From positions 62,001 through 126,000 of the forward strand of contig JAGTRM010000006.1 of the NCBI GenBank assembly GCA_018261735.1: DNA of 64,000 nucleotides, given 5' to 3'. The translations under genes and the position numbers were made by a program. The notes under the pieces were generated by a model. The model made no database searches, was not told the origin of the DNA, and saw only the letters and a program-made list of their open reading frames with translations. This DNA is from Pseudomonadota bacterium. GTDB lineage: Bacteria > Pseudomonadota > Gammaproteobacteria > Burkholderiales > Chitinibacteraceae. Shown piece by piece: positions 55,794 through 64,000 of this stretch (its first letter is position 1; each line of letters begins with the position of its first letter).

Positions 55794-57392
55794 TTATTTC
55801 TCCGTCTGCCGAACCAGGATCAGTACCGGCAGCAAGCCCGCCAGCACGATGCAGAGGCTAGGCAAGGCCGCCCGCTCCCACATGCCTTCCGAGGTCATTT
55901 CAAACACGCGCACCGCCAGCGTGTCCCAGCCAAACGGGCGCGTCATCAGGGTGATCGGCATTTCTTTCAGTGTTTCGACAAAAACCAGCAATAGCGCCGA
56001 CAGCACGCCACCACGCAGCATGGGCAGGTGCAGGCGCCAGAGCAAGGCCCGGCCGGTTACGCCGAGCGAGCGCGCTGCATCTTCCTGGTTGCGCGTGATG
56101 CGCTGCATGGCCGCCTCGACCGGCTGATGGCCCACGGCCAGGAAACGTGCAGTCAGCGCCAGCAGCATCACCACCAGCGTGCCTTTCAGCAACTCGGTCG
56201 ACGTGCCGCCCAGCGCCTGTAGCAGGAAAACCAATCCGTTATCCAGCCAGGCAATCGGAATAAACACGCCCACGGCCAGCACCGTACCGGGCACGGCATA
56301 ACCCAGGGTCGCCAGACGCCCCAGCCAACGCGTGGCGGAATCGCGGAAGCGCTGGGTGAAATGCGTCAGCAACAAGGCGGCCGCCGCCACGATCAGCGCA
56401 GTCAGTCCGGCCAGCATGAGCGAGCGCAGGATGAATCCCGCATAGCGGCGATCTGCGTCCTCGGCCCAGACCTTTGCGCACCAGAGCACGAGTTGCAGTA
56501 CCGGCACCGCAAACGCCGCCAGCAGCACTGCGCCACACAGTGCCAGCGCGCACCAGCGAACCCAGCCCTGCAATACGATCCGCGCCCCCTGCCCGCCCTT
56601 GCCATTAAAACGCCGTGCACCACGGCTCCTTGCCTCCAGCCAGGCCAGCAGCAAGACAAACAGCACCAGCAGGGAAGCGAGCTGCGCCGCAGCCGGCAAA
56701 TTGAACAAGGCAAACCACGCTTTGTAGATCGCCGTGGTGAAGGTATCAAAATTGAAAATGGCCACCGTACCGAAATCAGCCAGACTTTCCATCAGCGCCA
56801 GCATCACGCCGCCAGCCAGCCAGGGCCGAGCCATCGGCAGCGCCACGCGCCAGAACGCCTGCCAGCGCGTCAGACCCAGTGTTTGCGCCGCCTCCAGCGC
56901 CCGCTTGCCCTGGGAGCGAAACGCTTCGCGTGCCAGCAGATAAACATAAGGGTAAAGCGCCAGCACCAGCGTGAACACCACGCCGCCGGGTGAACGGATT
57001 TTCGGAAACCAGCCGGCATAACCGAGTTGCTCGCGCAGCAGGGTTTGGACCGGCCCGGTATAGTCGAGCAAACCCACCAGGATGAAGGCAAGCACATACG
57101 CCGGCATGGCGAGCGGCAGCATCAGCGCCCAGGCAAAAAACCGCCGCCCCGGAAACTCGCACACCGCGGTTAACCAGGCCAGCGGCACCCCCAGCAACAA
57201 CACGCCGCAGCCCACCCCCAGCACCAGAAGCAGGGTGTTGCGCAGCACATCGGGCAGCACATACTGCGCCAGATGTCGCCATATTTCCGGCTGCGGTTGC
57301 AGAAAAGACGACAATACCACCGCCAGCGGAATCAGGGTCAACAGGGCAAGCGGCAACACGTACAGACTGCCGCGTGAAAATAATGGCTTCAT
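55794..57392 (-). CDS. fbpB: Iron(III) ABC transporter permease
   Basis: A 532-aa permease with two fused membrane halves (about twelve TM helices), typical of FbpB. EAA loops are in EAAQTLGLTRWQAFWRVALP (first half) and EDAARSLGVTGRALLWRLHLP (second half), each with the conserved Gly for ATPase contact. The start at 57392 has GGGAAG ahead; a longer frame to 57446 reads back through the fbpA terminator. It couples to FbpC. Confidence 0.93.
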   Translation of the reverse strand: MKPLFSRGSLYVLPLALLTLIPLAVVLSSFLQPQPEIWRHLAQYVLPDVLRNTLLLVLGVGCGVLLLGVPLAWLTAVCEFPGRRFFAWALMLPLAMPAYVLAFILVGLLDYTGPVQTLLREQLGYAGWFPKIRSPGGVVFTLVLALYPYVYLLAREAFRSQGKRALEAAQTLGLTRWQAFWRVALPMARPWLAGGVMLALMESLADFGTVAIFNFDTFTTAIYKAWFALFNLPAAAQLASLLVLFVLLLAWLEARSRGARRFNGKGGQGARIVLQGWVRWCALALCGAVLLAAFAVPVLQLVLWCAKVWAEDADRRYAGFILRSLMLAGLTALIVAAAALLLTHFTQRFRDSATRWLGRLATLGYAVPGTVLAVGVFIPIAWLDNGLVFLLQALGGTSTELLKGTLVVMLLALTARFLAVGHQPVEAAMQRITRNQEDAARSLGVTGRALLWRLHLPMLRGGVLSALLLVFVETLKEMPITLMTRPFGWDTLAVRVFEMTSEGMWERAALPSLCIVLAGLLPVLILVRQTEK

Positions 57393-57404
57393 GCTTCCCG
57401 CAAA

Positions 57405-57441
57405 CGAAAAAAACCGCATCACACCCGAAGGCGTGATGCGG
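57405..57441 (-). terminator. Strong terminator between fbpA and fbpB
   Basis: On the minus strand CCGCATCACGCC and GGTGTGATGCGG form a 12-bp stem (one G:T) with a TTCG tetraloop, followed by TTTTTTT. It lies after the fbpA stop, so fbpBC would receive only readthrough. Confidence 0.9.
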
Positions 57442-57472
57442 GTCAAGGAGCCTACTCAAATAAAGTTGATGT

Positions 57473-58468
57473 TTACTTGTAACCGGCGCGATCCATCAGC
57501 TTGGTTGCTTGCGCCTGCAACTCGCCCGCCTTGGCCACATTGATCAGATTGGACTTGAACGTGCCCCATCCTGCGATCAGCGCATCCGGCTTGATCTTCG
57601 GGTTGGCCGGATATTCCATGCCCTTGTCGGTGTAGAGATTCTGCGCCTTGTCGGAAGACAGCCATTCGATCAGACGGATTGCGCCTTTCTCGTTCTTGGC
57701 ATGACGGGTCACGCCGGCACCGGAAACGTTGACATGCACCCCATCGGTCTTCTGGTTGGCCCAGAATATCCCGACCGGGAAGTTCGGCTCTTGATCAACG
57801 ATCCGGCCATAGTAATAGGTGTTGGCAATGCCGACTTCACACTGGCCCGCGGCAATCGCCTTGAGCATGGCGGTATCGTCCGAGAACACATCCGTCGCCA
57901 GATTGGCCACCCAGCCGCGCACAATCTGCTCGGTTTTGGCTTCGCCGTGCTGGGCAATCATCATTGCCACCAGCGACTGGTTATAAACCTTCTTGGAAGT
58001 GCGCAGGCACAGTTTGCCTTTCCACTTCGGATCGGCCAGATCTTCGTAGCTGCTCAGGGATTCCGGCTTGACCTTCGCCTTGCTGTAGAACAGGGTACGC
58101 GCACGCACCGAAAGTCCAAACCATTCATTTTTAGCATCGCGCAAATGCGCGGGGATATTGGCTTCCAGCGTCGCCGACTTCACCGGCTTGAGCACGCCCT
58201 GGTGGGAGGCCTGCCACAAATTACCGGCATCCACCGTGATCAGCATATCGGCCGGGGTATTGCTCCCCTCTGCCCGCAAACGCTCAAGCAAAGCCCCTTC
58301 AGTCCCGGTCACGAAGCGGATTTCCACGCCGGTTTCCTTGGTGTAGGCATCGAACAGCGGCTTGATCAGCTGTTCATTGCGTGCGGAATACACCGTAACG
58401 GTTTCTGCCCACACCTGGGAGGCACAGACACTTAGCAAGGATGACAAAAACAAGGTTTTCAGTTTCAT
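57473..58468 (-). CDS. fbpA: Fe(3+) ABC transporter periplasmic binding protein
   Basis: A 331-aa binding protein with a signal peptide (LFLSSLLSVCASQVWA). The mature part begins ETVTVYSARNEQLIKP. The iron-binding tyrosines are in ANTYYYGRI. It matches the FbpA/FutA family, which binds Fe3+, sometimes with an anion. A Fur box lies 46 bp upstream. A terminator separates it from fbpBC, which would raise FbpA relative to the membrane subunits. Confidence 0.95.
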   Translation of the reverse strand: MKLKTLFLSSLLSVCASQVWAETVTVYSARNEQLIKPLFDAYTKETGVEIRFVTGTEGALLERLRAEGSNTPADMLITVDAGNLWQASHQGVLKPVKSATLEANIPAHLRDAKNEWFGLSVRARTLFYSKAKVKPESLSSYEDLADPKWKGKLCLRTSKKVYNQSLVAMMIAQHGEAKTEQIVRGWVANLATDVFSDDTAMLKAIAAGQCEVGIANTYYYGRIVDQEPNFPVGIFWANQKTDGVHVNVSGAGVTRHAKNEKGAIRLIEWLSSDKAQNLYTDKGMEYPANPKIKPDALIAGWGTFKSNLINVAKAGELQAQATKLMDRAGYK

Positions 58469-58513
58469 TCGAGCAAACTCTTTTCAGATAATCGGCTGGC
58501 CCATGATATTACT

Positions 58514-58532
58514 ATTGATAATCATTATCAAT
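58514..58532. promoter_or_regulatory. Fur box upstream of fbpA
   Basis: ATTGATAATCATTATCAAT is a 19-bp near-perfect palindrome (one central base differs) that matches the Fur consensus closely. It ends 46 bp before the fbpA start, so the iron importer is expected to be repressed by Fe2+-Fur. Confidence 0.9.
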
Positions 58533-58582
58533 GACGCAGATCAAAAAAGCGGCCGAAACCGCTTTCCCGTCCGGATAAAACC

Positions 58583-59008
58583 TTACTTCGCAGCAGGTGC
58601 CGGAACAGCCGGACACTGGCCCACGAGCGAATAGGCCCCGAGGCTTTCCACGACACGGACTGCATTTGCACACGCCGCAGGACTGGCAGTTTCCAGGATC
58701 ATTTCCTTGCCGGAATCCTTCTGCTTCATCGCAACCTTGACTGGCAAGGATGCGGATTCATTATCGGAATCGGCCCAGCAATCCACCGCAAACTTCAGAA
58801 CTTCCGGCTGGGTATCGAACAGTGAAACAAATTTCTGGCATGCGGCCGCATCGGGATACACCAACTGCCAAGTCACCTTTCCGCTGAAACTGTCGATATG
58901 CTGTGCAATCTTGCCACCTGGAGGATTACGCACTTCCACTGACGACTGCGTCGCACAACCTGCAAGCAATCCAACCATTCCGGCCAATACAATGAATTTC
59001 TTGATCAC
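58583..59008 (-). CDS. Putative lipoprotein, unknown function
   Basis: A 141-aa protein with a lipoprotein signal ending LLAGC (acylated Cys18). The mature part has four further Cys residues (in AAACQKF, AVDCWAD, AACANAV and GQCPAV), suggesting two disulfides in the periplasm. No known domain. It lies 114 bp upstream of fbpA on the same strand, but the Fur box sits between, so it is probably a separate unit. Confidence 0.75.
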   Translation of the reverse strand: MIKKFIVLAGMVGLLAGCATQSSVEVRNPPGGKIAQHIDSFSGKVTWQLVYPDAAACQKFVSLFDTQPEVLKFAVDCWADSDNESASLPVKVAMKQKDSGKEMILETASPAACANAVRVVESLGAYSLVGQCPAVPAPAAK

Positions 59009-59133
59009 TTACTCTCTCCTTGTCAGGTTTATTATTTGGTCCACGCATCAGGAAACAAAAAAACAAAACACTGTTTCACAATGATGCCCGGGCGAGTTTA
59101 CCCATAAACACAAGAAGGAGAAAGCCTTTTAAA

Positions 59134-59898
59134 TCAATCAGCTACAATGTCGGAAAAATACAATACTTTCCCGCTCGACCCTCGACTTTCCGGCCCCAGC
59201 CAATACAACAAGGCCGGCACCAAACTACCGGAGGGCGGCAGGCTGTCTTTCGATTCAGCCGGATGCGTCGCCAGGCGGAACGGCGACTGGATCGGTCCCG
59301 GCACCAACAAATTGATGCGCAAGTTTTCCTGCCCGTCCCACTCGTCCGCAGCGATCTCGACCCAGTTTTTCTGCCCGGCCTTGCTCACGCTATAGCCACC
59401 CCAGAAGGCCTTGGGCGCCAGCGCATGCGTTTCGCCCAACACCAGCACTGCGGCATCGCTCGCCTGGGCCAGCAAGGGATACAGCGCCCGCGTCAGCGCA
59501 AACGGCGCGGCGACATTCACTCGGAACATCTCCACCCACTCGTCTAGCCTCTGGTTCGCCAGCGGCGACAGATGCGTGAAGCCATTGGCCGCATGCAAAA
59601 TACCGTCAAGCCGGCCGAATTCCTTGTCAATCAGGACCGCCAACCGGCCGATTTCGACCTCGCCCGCCGTGGCAAGATCGAGCGGCACTTCGGCAGGCTG
59701 AGGGCCGCCGGCCGCCTCGATCGCATCGTAGACCTTGCCCAGTTTCTTTTCGTTGCGGTCGAGCAGGATCACCGTCGCGCCCAAAACCGCCAATGCCTTG
59801 GCCGCCATTTCACCCAAGCCTTGCGCCGCGCCCGTTACCAGGATTACCCGGTCGCGAAACACATCGGCCGGCGCGGCGTAGTTTTTCCAAGTGTTCAT
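59134..59898 (-). CDS. YciK-like short-chain dehydrogenase
   Basis: A 254-aa SDR oxidoreductase. The cofactor-binding VTGAAQGLG near the N-terminus precedes the family's NG motif region (HAANGFTH). The active-site Tyr and Lys fall in YSVSKAGQ. It is like E. coli YciK, whose substrate is unknown. The ATG at 59898 overlaps the hpnE stop by 4 bp (ATGA). It is the last gene of the aroC-hpnD-hpnE run. Confidence 0.88.
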   Translation of the reverse strand: MNTWKNYAAPADVFRDRVILVTGAAQGLGEMAAKALAVLGATVILLDRNEKKLGKVYDAIEAAGGPQPAEVPLDLATAGEVEIGRLAVLIDKEFGRLDGILHAANGFTHLSPLANQRLDEWVEMFRVNVAAPFALTRALYPLLAQASDAAVLVLGETHALAPKAFWGGYSVSKAGQKNWVEIAADEWDGQENLRINLLVPGPIQSPFRLATHPAESKDSLPPSGSLVPALLYWLGPESRGSSGKVLYFSDIVAD

Positions 59899-61208
59899 CG
59901 TATCGACTCCCAAAGTTCCGACCCCATCAGTTCGCGTGCCGCGGCCACGCCGCTTCGCACTGCGCCTTCCAGCGTGGCCGGGTAATCGTAGTGCTTGCCT
60001 GCCGTGTAATCACCTGCCAGCCACAGTCCCGGCTCGGCGGTTTTATTGATCGGGCGTTGCATGCCCGGCACACAGGCAAAGGTGGCCCGTTTTTCCGCAA
60101 TCATGCCGCGCCATTGTGCTTGTGCCGGCAGCTGCAAGCGCAGATGCAGTTCGCGCTCCACGGCGGCGATCAGGACCTCGCGCGACCAGTGCGTATGTTC
60201 GCCCTCGGCGGAAATCACCACTGCGATCAGTCCCGGCGTGGCATGGCTGTAATGGCGGTCGAACACCCATTGTGCCGGCGAATCGGCCAGCCCGGTCATC
60301 GGGCGCGGCAGGCGCACGGCGGGATCGTATTGCAGGTAAACGGTAACAATCGGCTGGTATTCCCAGTGTTCGAGCTGCTGCGCCAACACCATCAGGCGCG
60401 GCAGATCGCGCAGCACCATGCCGGCACGGTGCGGCGGCAAAGCGCAGATCACGGCATCGTAACGCTCGTCACCCTCGCCCACCGCCCAGCCGGATTCGGT
60501 GCGTCGCAGGCTTTTCACCATCGCCCCCAAGCGGACCTCTCCGCCGCGAGCCAGCACAAACCCGGCAGCAGCCTCAGGGAAAAGCGCAGAAAAATCCACC
60601 TTGGGGAACAAGAGATCGGAAGCCGAGCGAGCACCGCCCAGGCTATCGCGCAGTACGTTCAGCAGCACCTGCGCCGACGCCTTTTCCAGCGGAGTATTCA
60701 ACGCCGCCACGGTCAGGGGTTGCCAGAATCGGGCGACCAGGTTGCGCGACTGGTGCTGCTGCGCGAGCCAGTCCGCCACCGTGCAATCTGTCGCCAATAC
60801 CCAGCCGGCCGTCTGTGCGCTGCGGATTGCCCGGATCAATTGCCAGCGCGCGGCCATACCCAAGCCACGCGCACCCAACAAACCCGCCGCCAGATGCAGT
60901 GGCGCCGGCAGATTCGGGCAGGCCAGGCGGAAACCCGGCTCGACCACCAGCTCCAGCGCTTGACGCAGGTAAGCGGCTACGGGATCGACACCCGCCAGGC
61001 GCATCAAGCGCAGCAGTTCGCCATACGCGCCGATCACCAGATGCTGGCCGTTATCGACCTCGCGTCCGTCGAGCACGACCTTGCGCGCCCTCCCACCGAG
61101 CACCTTGCCAGCTTCGAACACGGTCACGGCCGCGCCGGCCGCAGCCAGCTCTACCGCAGCGGCCATGCCGGCATAGCCGCCACCGAGGATGGCAATTTTG
61201 GGGTTCAT
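59895..61208 (-). CDS. hpnE: Hydroxysqualene dehydroxylase HpnE
   Basis: A 437-aa FAD-dependent amine-oxidase-type enzyme that reduces hydroxysqualene to squalene for hopanoids. The N-terminal IAILGGGYAGMAAAVELA binds FAD. VFEAGKVLGGRA and NGQHLVIGAY follow. A C-terminal FAD strand LWLAGDYTAGKHYDYPATLEGA is quoted in part: LAGDYT and LEGAVRSG are the key parts. The ATG at 61208 follows 4 bp after the hpnD stop. It works with HpnC and HpnD; no hpnC gene is here. Confidence 0.9.
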   Translation of the reverse strand: MNPKIAILGGGYAGMAAAVELAAAGAAVTVFEAGKVLGGRARKVVLDGREVDNGQHLVIGAYGELLRLMRLAGVDPVAAYLRQALELVVEPGFRLACPNLPAPLHLAAGLLGARGLGMAARWQLIRAIRSAQTAGWVLATDCTVADWLAQQHQSRNLVARFWQPLTVAALNTPLEKASAQVLLNVLRDSLGGARSASDLLFPKVDFSALFPEAAAGFVLARGGEVRLGAMVKSLRRTESGWAVGEGDERYDAVICALPPHRAGMVLRDLPRLMVLAQQLEHWEYQPIVTVYLQYDPAVRLPRPMTGLADSPAQWVFDRHYSHATPGLIAVVISAEGEHTHWSREVLIAAVERELHLRLQLPAQAQWRGMIAEKRATFACVPGMQRPINKTAEPGLWLAGDYTAGKHYDYPATLEGAVRSGVAAARELMGSELWESIR

Positions 61209-61212
61209 CGGA

Positions 61213-62049
61213 TCAGGCAATAAACCAGGTTTTCCACGCCAGCCAGACCTTGCGCAGCTTGCCCAGCGACAGGCGTTGGTTCAACACCTTGCCGGCACCA
61301 TCGCGCTTGATCTCGTCGAGCGTGGTGCGGTAGATCGCGGCCATCACCAGGCCGCAGCGTTGCGCCTTGCGGTCGGCCGCAGGGAGTTCGGCCAGTGCTT
61401 GCACGTAGTAGTGTTCGGCGCGCTCGATCTGGAATTCCATCAGCGCGCGGAAATTGTCGGTTTCGCGCAGCGAGAACAGATCGTCGGCGGTCACGTTGAA
61501 GCGCTGCAACTCGTCGATCGGAATGTAGATGCGGCCGCGGCGCACGTCCTCACCCACGTCGCGGATGATATTGGTCAGTTGGAATGCGAGCCCCAGATCG
61601 TGCGCGTATTTCAGCGTCTTGCGGTCGGTATAGCCAAAAATCTGCGCCGAAAGCTGGCCGACGACCGAGGCCACGCGATAACAGTACAGTTGCAGCTCCT
61701 TGAAGCCGGCATAGCGCGGAATGTCGAGATCCATCTCCATGCCGTCGATGATCTCGAGGAACAGTTCGCGCTGCAGGTCATAGGCTTTGACATGCGGCAG
61801 CAGCGCGCGCGTCACCGGATGCTGCGGGCCGCCGGCGTAGAGATTGTCGATCTCGGCGCGCCACCAGTTGAGCGTGGTGCGCGCGACGTTGTCGTCGTGC
61901 GTTTCATCGACCACGTCGTCGACTTCGCGGCAGAACGCGTACAGCGCGGTGATCGCCAGTCGCTTCTGCTGCGGCAGGAAGCGGAAACTGGAATAGAAAC
62001 TGGAACCGCTTTTTGCGGCCTTGTCTTCGCAGTATTGATCCGGTGTCAC
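61213..62049 (-). CDS. hpnD: Presqualene diphosphate synthase HpnD
   Basis: A 278-aa squalene/phytoene-synthase-fold enzyme that joins two farnesyl diphosphates. It has the first acidic motif DDVVDE with the nearby [13 protein letters not shown], and the second [14 protein letters not shown]. Its GTG start overlaps the aroC stop (GTGA). It supplies HpnE's pathway. Phytoene synthase is the main alternative, but pairing with hpnE favours HpnD. Confidence 0.9.
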   Translation of the reverse strand: MTPDQYCEDKAAKSGSSFYSSFRFLPQQKRLAITALYAFCREVDDVVDETHDDNVARTTLNWWRAEIDNLYAGGPQHPVTRALLPHVKAYDLQRELFLEIIDGMEMDLDIPRYAGFKELQLYCYRVASVVGQLSAQIFGYTDRKTLKYAHDLGLAFQLTNIIRDVGEDVRRGRIYIPIDELQRFNVTADDLFSLRETDNFRALMEFQIERAEHYYVQALAELPAADRKAQRCGLVMAAIYRTTLDEIKRDGAGKVLNQRLSLGKLRKVWLAWKTWFIA

Positions 62050-63146
62050 AGCATGCGCCCCGGAATCTGCGGCGTCGTTACCGCCACGTCACCGCACTGG
62101 GCACGGTGGCGCAACGCGTGGTCGATCAGCACCAGCGCCAACATCGCTTCGGCAATCGGCGTGGCGCGGATCGCGACACACGGATCGTGGCGGCCGGTGG
62201 TCGCCATCAGCACCGCTTTGCCCTCCTTGTCGACCGAACGGCGCTCCTGCGCGATGCTCGGCGTCGGCTTGACCGCGATATTGACCAGAATGTTCTGTCC
62301 GGAAGAAATCCCGCCGAGGATGCCGCCTGCATTGTTGGTGGCAAAACCCTGCGGGGTGATCTCGTCGCAATGCTGTGAACCGCGTTGCGTGATGCTCTTG
62401 AACCCCGCGCCGATCTCGACACCCTTTACCGCGTTGATTCCCATCATCGCGTAGGCGATATCGGCATCGAGCCGGTCATACACCGGCTCGCCCCAGCCGA
62501 CCGGCACGCCTTCGGCGACGACGCTGATTCTGGCGCCGATCGAATCGCGCTGGCTGCGGATCAGGTCGAGATAGTCTTCAAGCTGCGGGACGATTTCCTG
62601 GTTCGGCGCGAAGAAGGCGTTCTGGCTGACTTCATCCCAGCTCTTGAACGGGATTTCGATCTCGCCCATCTGGCTCATGTAGCCACGAATGGTGACGCCG
62701 AATTTTTCCTTGAGCCATTTCTTGGCAATCGCACCGGCCGCCACGCGCACGGCGGTCTCGCGCGCGGAAGAGCGCCCGCCGCCGCGATAATCGCGGATAC
62801 CGTACTTGTGCCAATACGTGTAATCGGCGTGGCCGGGGCGGAAAGTCTCGGCGATCTTGCCGTAATCCTTGCTGCGCTGGTCTTCGTTGCGGATCAGCAG
62901 TGCGATCGGCGTGCCGGTAGTCTTGCCTTCGAACACGCCGGAGAGAATCTCGACCGAATCGGATTCCTTGCGCTGCGTTACATGCCGGCTGGTACCCGGT
63001 TTGCGCCGGTCCAGCTCGATCTGGATTTCTTCGGCGCTGATTGCCAGGCCAGGCGGGCAGCCGTCGACGACGCAGCCAATTGCCGGCCCATGCGACTCGC
63101 CGAACGACGTGACAGTAAACAGGTGGCCAAAAGTGTTGCCGGACAT
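62046..63146 (-). CDS. aroC: Chorismate synthase
   Basis: A 366-aa last enzyme of the shikimate pathway: EPSP to chorismate, FMNH2-dependent. It opens [22 protein letters not shown], with the key SFGESHG. It has [14 protein letters not shown] and the GRSSARETA motif, and [17 protein letters not shown] [12 protein letters not shown] near the C-terminus. Full length. It is first of a tight run: aroC, hpnD (GTGA overlap), hpnE, SDR. Chorismate synthase and hopanoid genes are not a classical pair. Confidence 0.97.
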   Translation of the reverse strand: MSGNTFGHLFTVTSFGESHGPAIGCVVDGCPPGLAISAEEIQIELDRRKPGTSRHVTQRKESDSVEILSGVFEGKTTGTPIALLIRNEDQRSKDYGKIAETFRPGHADYTYWHKYGIRDYRGGGRSSARETAVRVAAGAIAKKWLKEKFGVTIRGYMSQMGEIEIPFKSWDEVSQNAFFAPNQEIVPQLEDYLDLIRSQRDSIGARISVVAEGVPVGWGEPVYDRLDADIAYAMMGINAVKGVEIGAGFKSITQRGSQHCDEITPQGFATNNAGGILGGISSGQNILVNIAVKPTPSIAQERRSVDKEGKAVLMATTGRHDPCVAIRATPIAEAMLALVLIDHALRHRAQCGDVAVTTPQIPGRML

Positions 63147-63235
63147 CCGTGTTCTCCAAGCGCAATGGCGCAGATCAAATTAGTCGGGAATTCTAGCACA
63201 GGCCGGATTCAGGCTCCGGCGCAGCCAGCGCAGGC

Positions 63236-64000
63236 TCAGTCTTGCGGGCAAGCAGCGGGCGCGGCGCGCAATTCGCTCAGCACCATGGCCGCCACGACCA
63301 ATACACCGCCACAGGCACCGCGCACACCCAGCGATTCGCTCAGCCACAGCCAGCCGAACATCGCGGCAAAAACAGGCTCCATGGCATACACAATCGCCGC
63401 CTTTTCGGCCGGAACATGGCGCTGCGCCAGCGCCTGCAAAAACAGCATCCCGGCACTGGCCACCACGCCCAGATAGACCAGCGCAGGAAGATGGGGAATC
63501 AACCGTGTCGGCAAGCTCGCCAGCGCGGTGCTGCCCTGCGCGCCCAGCACCATCCACACGCAGCCGAACAGCGCCATCAGCGTGATCTGGGTCGCCGCCA
63601 ATTGCCGTGAATCATGCCGATTGGAACGTTGCGACAGGAAAATCACGTAGAGCGCATAGGCCAGCGCACTGAGCACCGTCGCCCCATCGCCCAGCAAATT
63701 GCCACCGCCTTCCCATGACATCAAGCCAATTCCCAGGCAAGCCAACAGCGCTGCCGTCAGTGCATTCCAGGATAGCCCACGCCCGAAAACGAAGCCCAGC
63801 AGCGGCACCATCAACACATTCAGACTGGTCAGAAATGCGCTGCGATTGGAGGAAATGTGCTGCAACCCATAGGCCTGCGCCACGTAGGAAACCAGTGCGA
63901 AGCCGCCCAGCAAAGCGCCATCGCGCCAGACCGCGCGCGAGGTTTTGCGCAAGAATGGCAACAGGCAAAGCGCGGCGAGCACGAAGCGCACCGCGGTAAT
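63236..64000 (-). CDS. EamA/DMT-family transporter (5' end outside window)
   Basis: An inner-membrane drug/metabolite transporter. The frame is open to the right edge; the first visible residues (TAVRFVLAALCLLPFL) correspond to about TM2 of the family, so roughly one helix and the start are missing. EamA signs are GFALVSYVAQAYGLQHISS and, in the second repeat, FAAMFGWLWLSESLGVRG near the C-terminus. About ten TM helices in the full protein. The substrate is unknown. It lies about 90 bp upstream of aroC on the same strand. Confidence 0.9.
   Translation of the reverse strand: MTAVRFVLAALCLLPFLRKTSRAVWRDGALLGGFALVSYVAQAYGLQHISSNRSAFLTSLNVLMVPLLGFVFGRGLSWNALTAALLACLGIGLMSWEGGGNLLGDGATVLSALAYALYVIFLSQRSNRHDSRQLAATQITLMALFGCVWMVLGAQGSTALASLPTRLIPHLPALVYLGVVASAGMLFLQALAQRHVPAEKAAIVYAMEPVFAAMFGWLWLSESLGVRGACGGVLVVAAMVLSELRAAPAACPQD

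Overview
The window is ordinary-looking chromosomal DNA of a GC-rich proteobacterium, most likely a betaproteobacterium. Pointers are a stand-alone cyaY divergent from a tiny lptM-type lipoprotein gene, a DUF1841 gene, a YqjD/YqjE/YqjK membrane trio, an RNB ribonuclease next to panD and hemF, an hpnD-hpnE pair and a Fur-controlled fbpABC system. This placement is inferred from gene content only. About 62 protein genes are supported, two of them cut by the window edges. I saw no rRNA, tRNA, CRISPR array, prophage or intact insertion sequence.

Layout. 1-6475 (minus): a truncated MFS transporter gene, then a signalling operon read from right to left: a FIST/NosP-like sensor, a soluble histidine kinase, a membrane-anchored LivK-type binding protein and a double-Cache membrane kinase. 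6847-16577: a lipoprotein, FtsK, ribosomal proteins L28 and L33, a secreted S1/P1-type nuclease beside a secreted Ntn-hydrolase-like protein, threonine aldolase, UvrB and an AEC transporter. 16940-23191: gltB and gltD, separated by a very long intergenic hairpin. 23270-28372: mtnN, truC, a half-size TSUP exporter, thrH, an SGNH lipoprotein, a repeat-rich spacer and a DUF3616 gene. 28446-33497: hemF, panD, a zinc-ribbon protein, an RNB nuclease, a GST and msrB. 33498-40751: a periplasmic-sensing diguanylate cyclase, a CDF metal exporter, DUF1841, the yqjDEK trio, an M48 protease, YqaA, CyaY and LptM.

40829-49598 is the most distinctive accessory block. A DeoR-type regulator is divergent from an eight-gene operon: TRAP binding protein, fused TRAP permease, OtnK, OtnC, OtnI, a BKACE (DUF849) enzyme, a GlcG/HbpS-like protein and an Asp/Glu-racemase-fold protein. 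It looks like uptake and breakdown of a four-carbon sugar acid to DHAP. It lacks the dehydrogenase expected to start that route and carries three extra enzymes or proteins with no assigned role in it, so it may be an undescribed pathway variant.

49702-64000: a small unknown protein, MurJ, an aminotransferase, a coiled-coil membrane protein, MarC, the fbpABC iron(III) importer with a Fur box and a strong terminator after fbpA, a lipoprotein, then an overlapping aroC-hpnD-hpnE-SDR operon (chorismate and squalene/hopanoid synthesis) and a truncated EamA transporter gene. Starts were chosen from ribosome-binding sites, signal peptides and family lengths, so several differ from the longest open frame.
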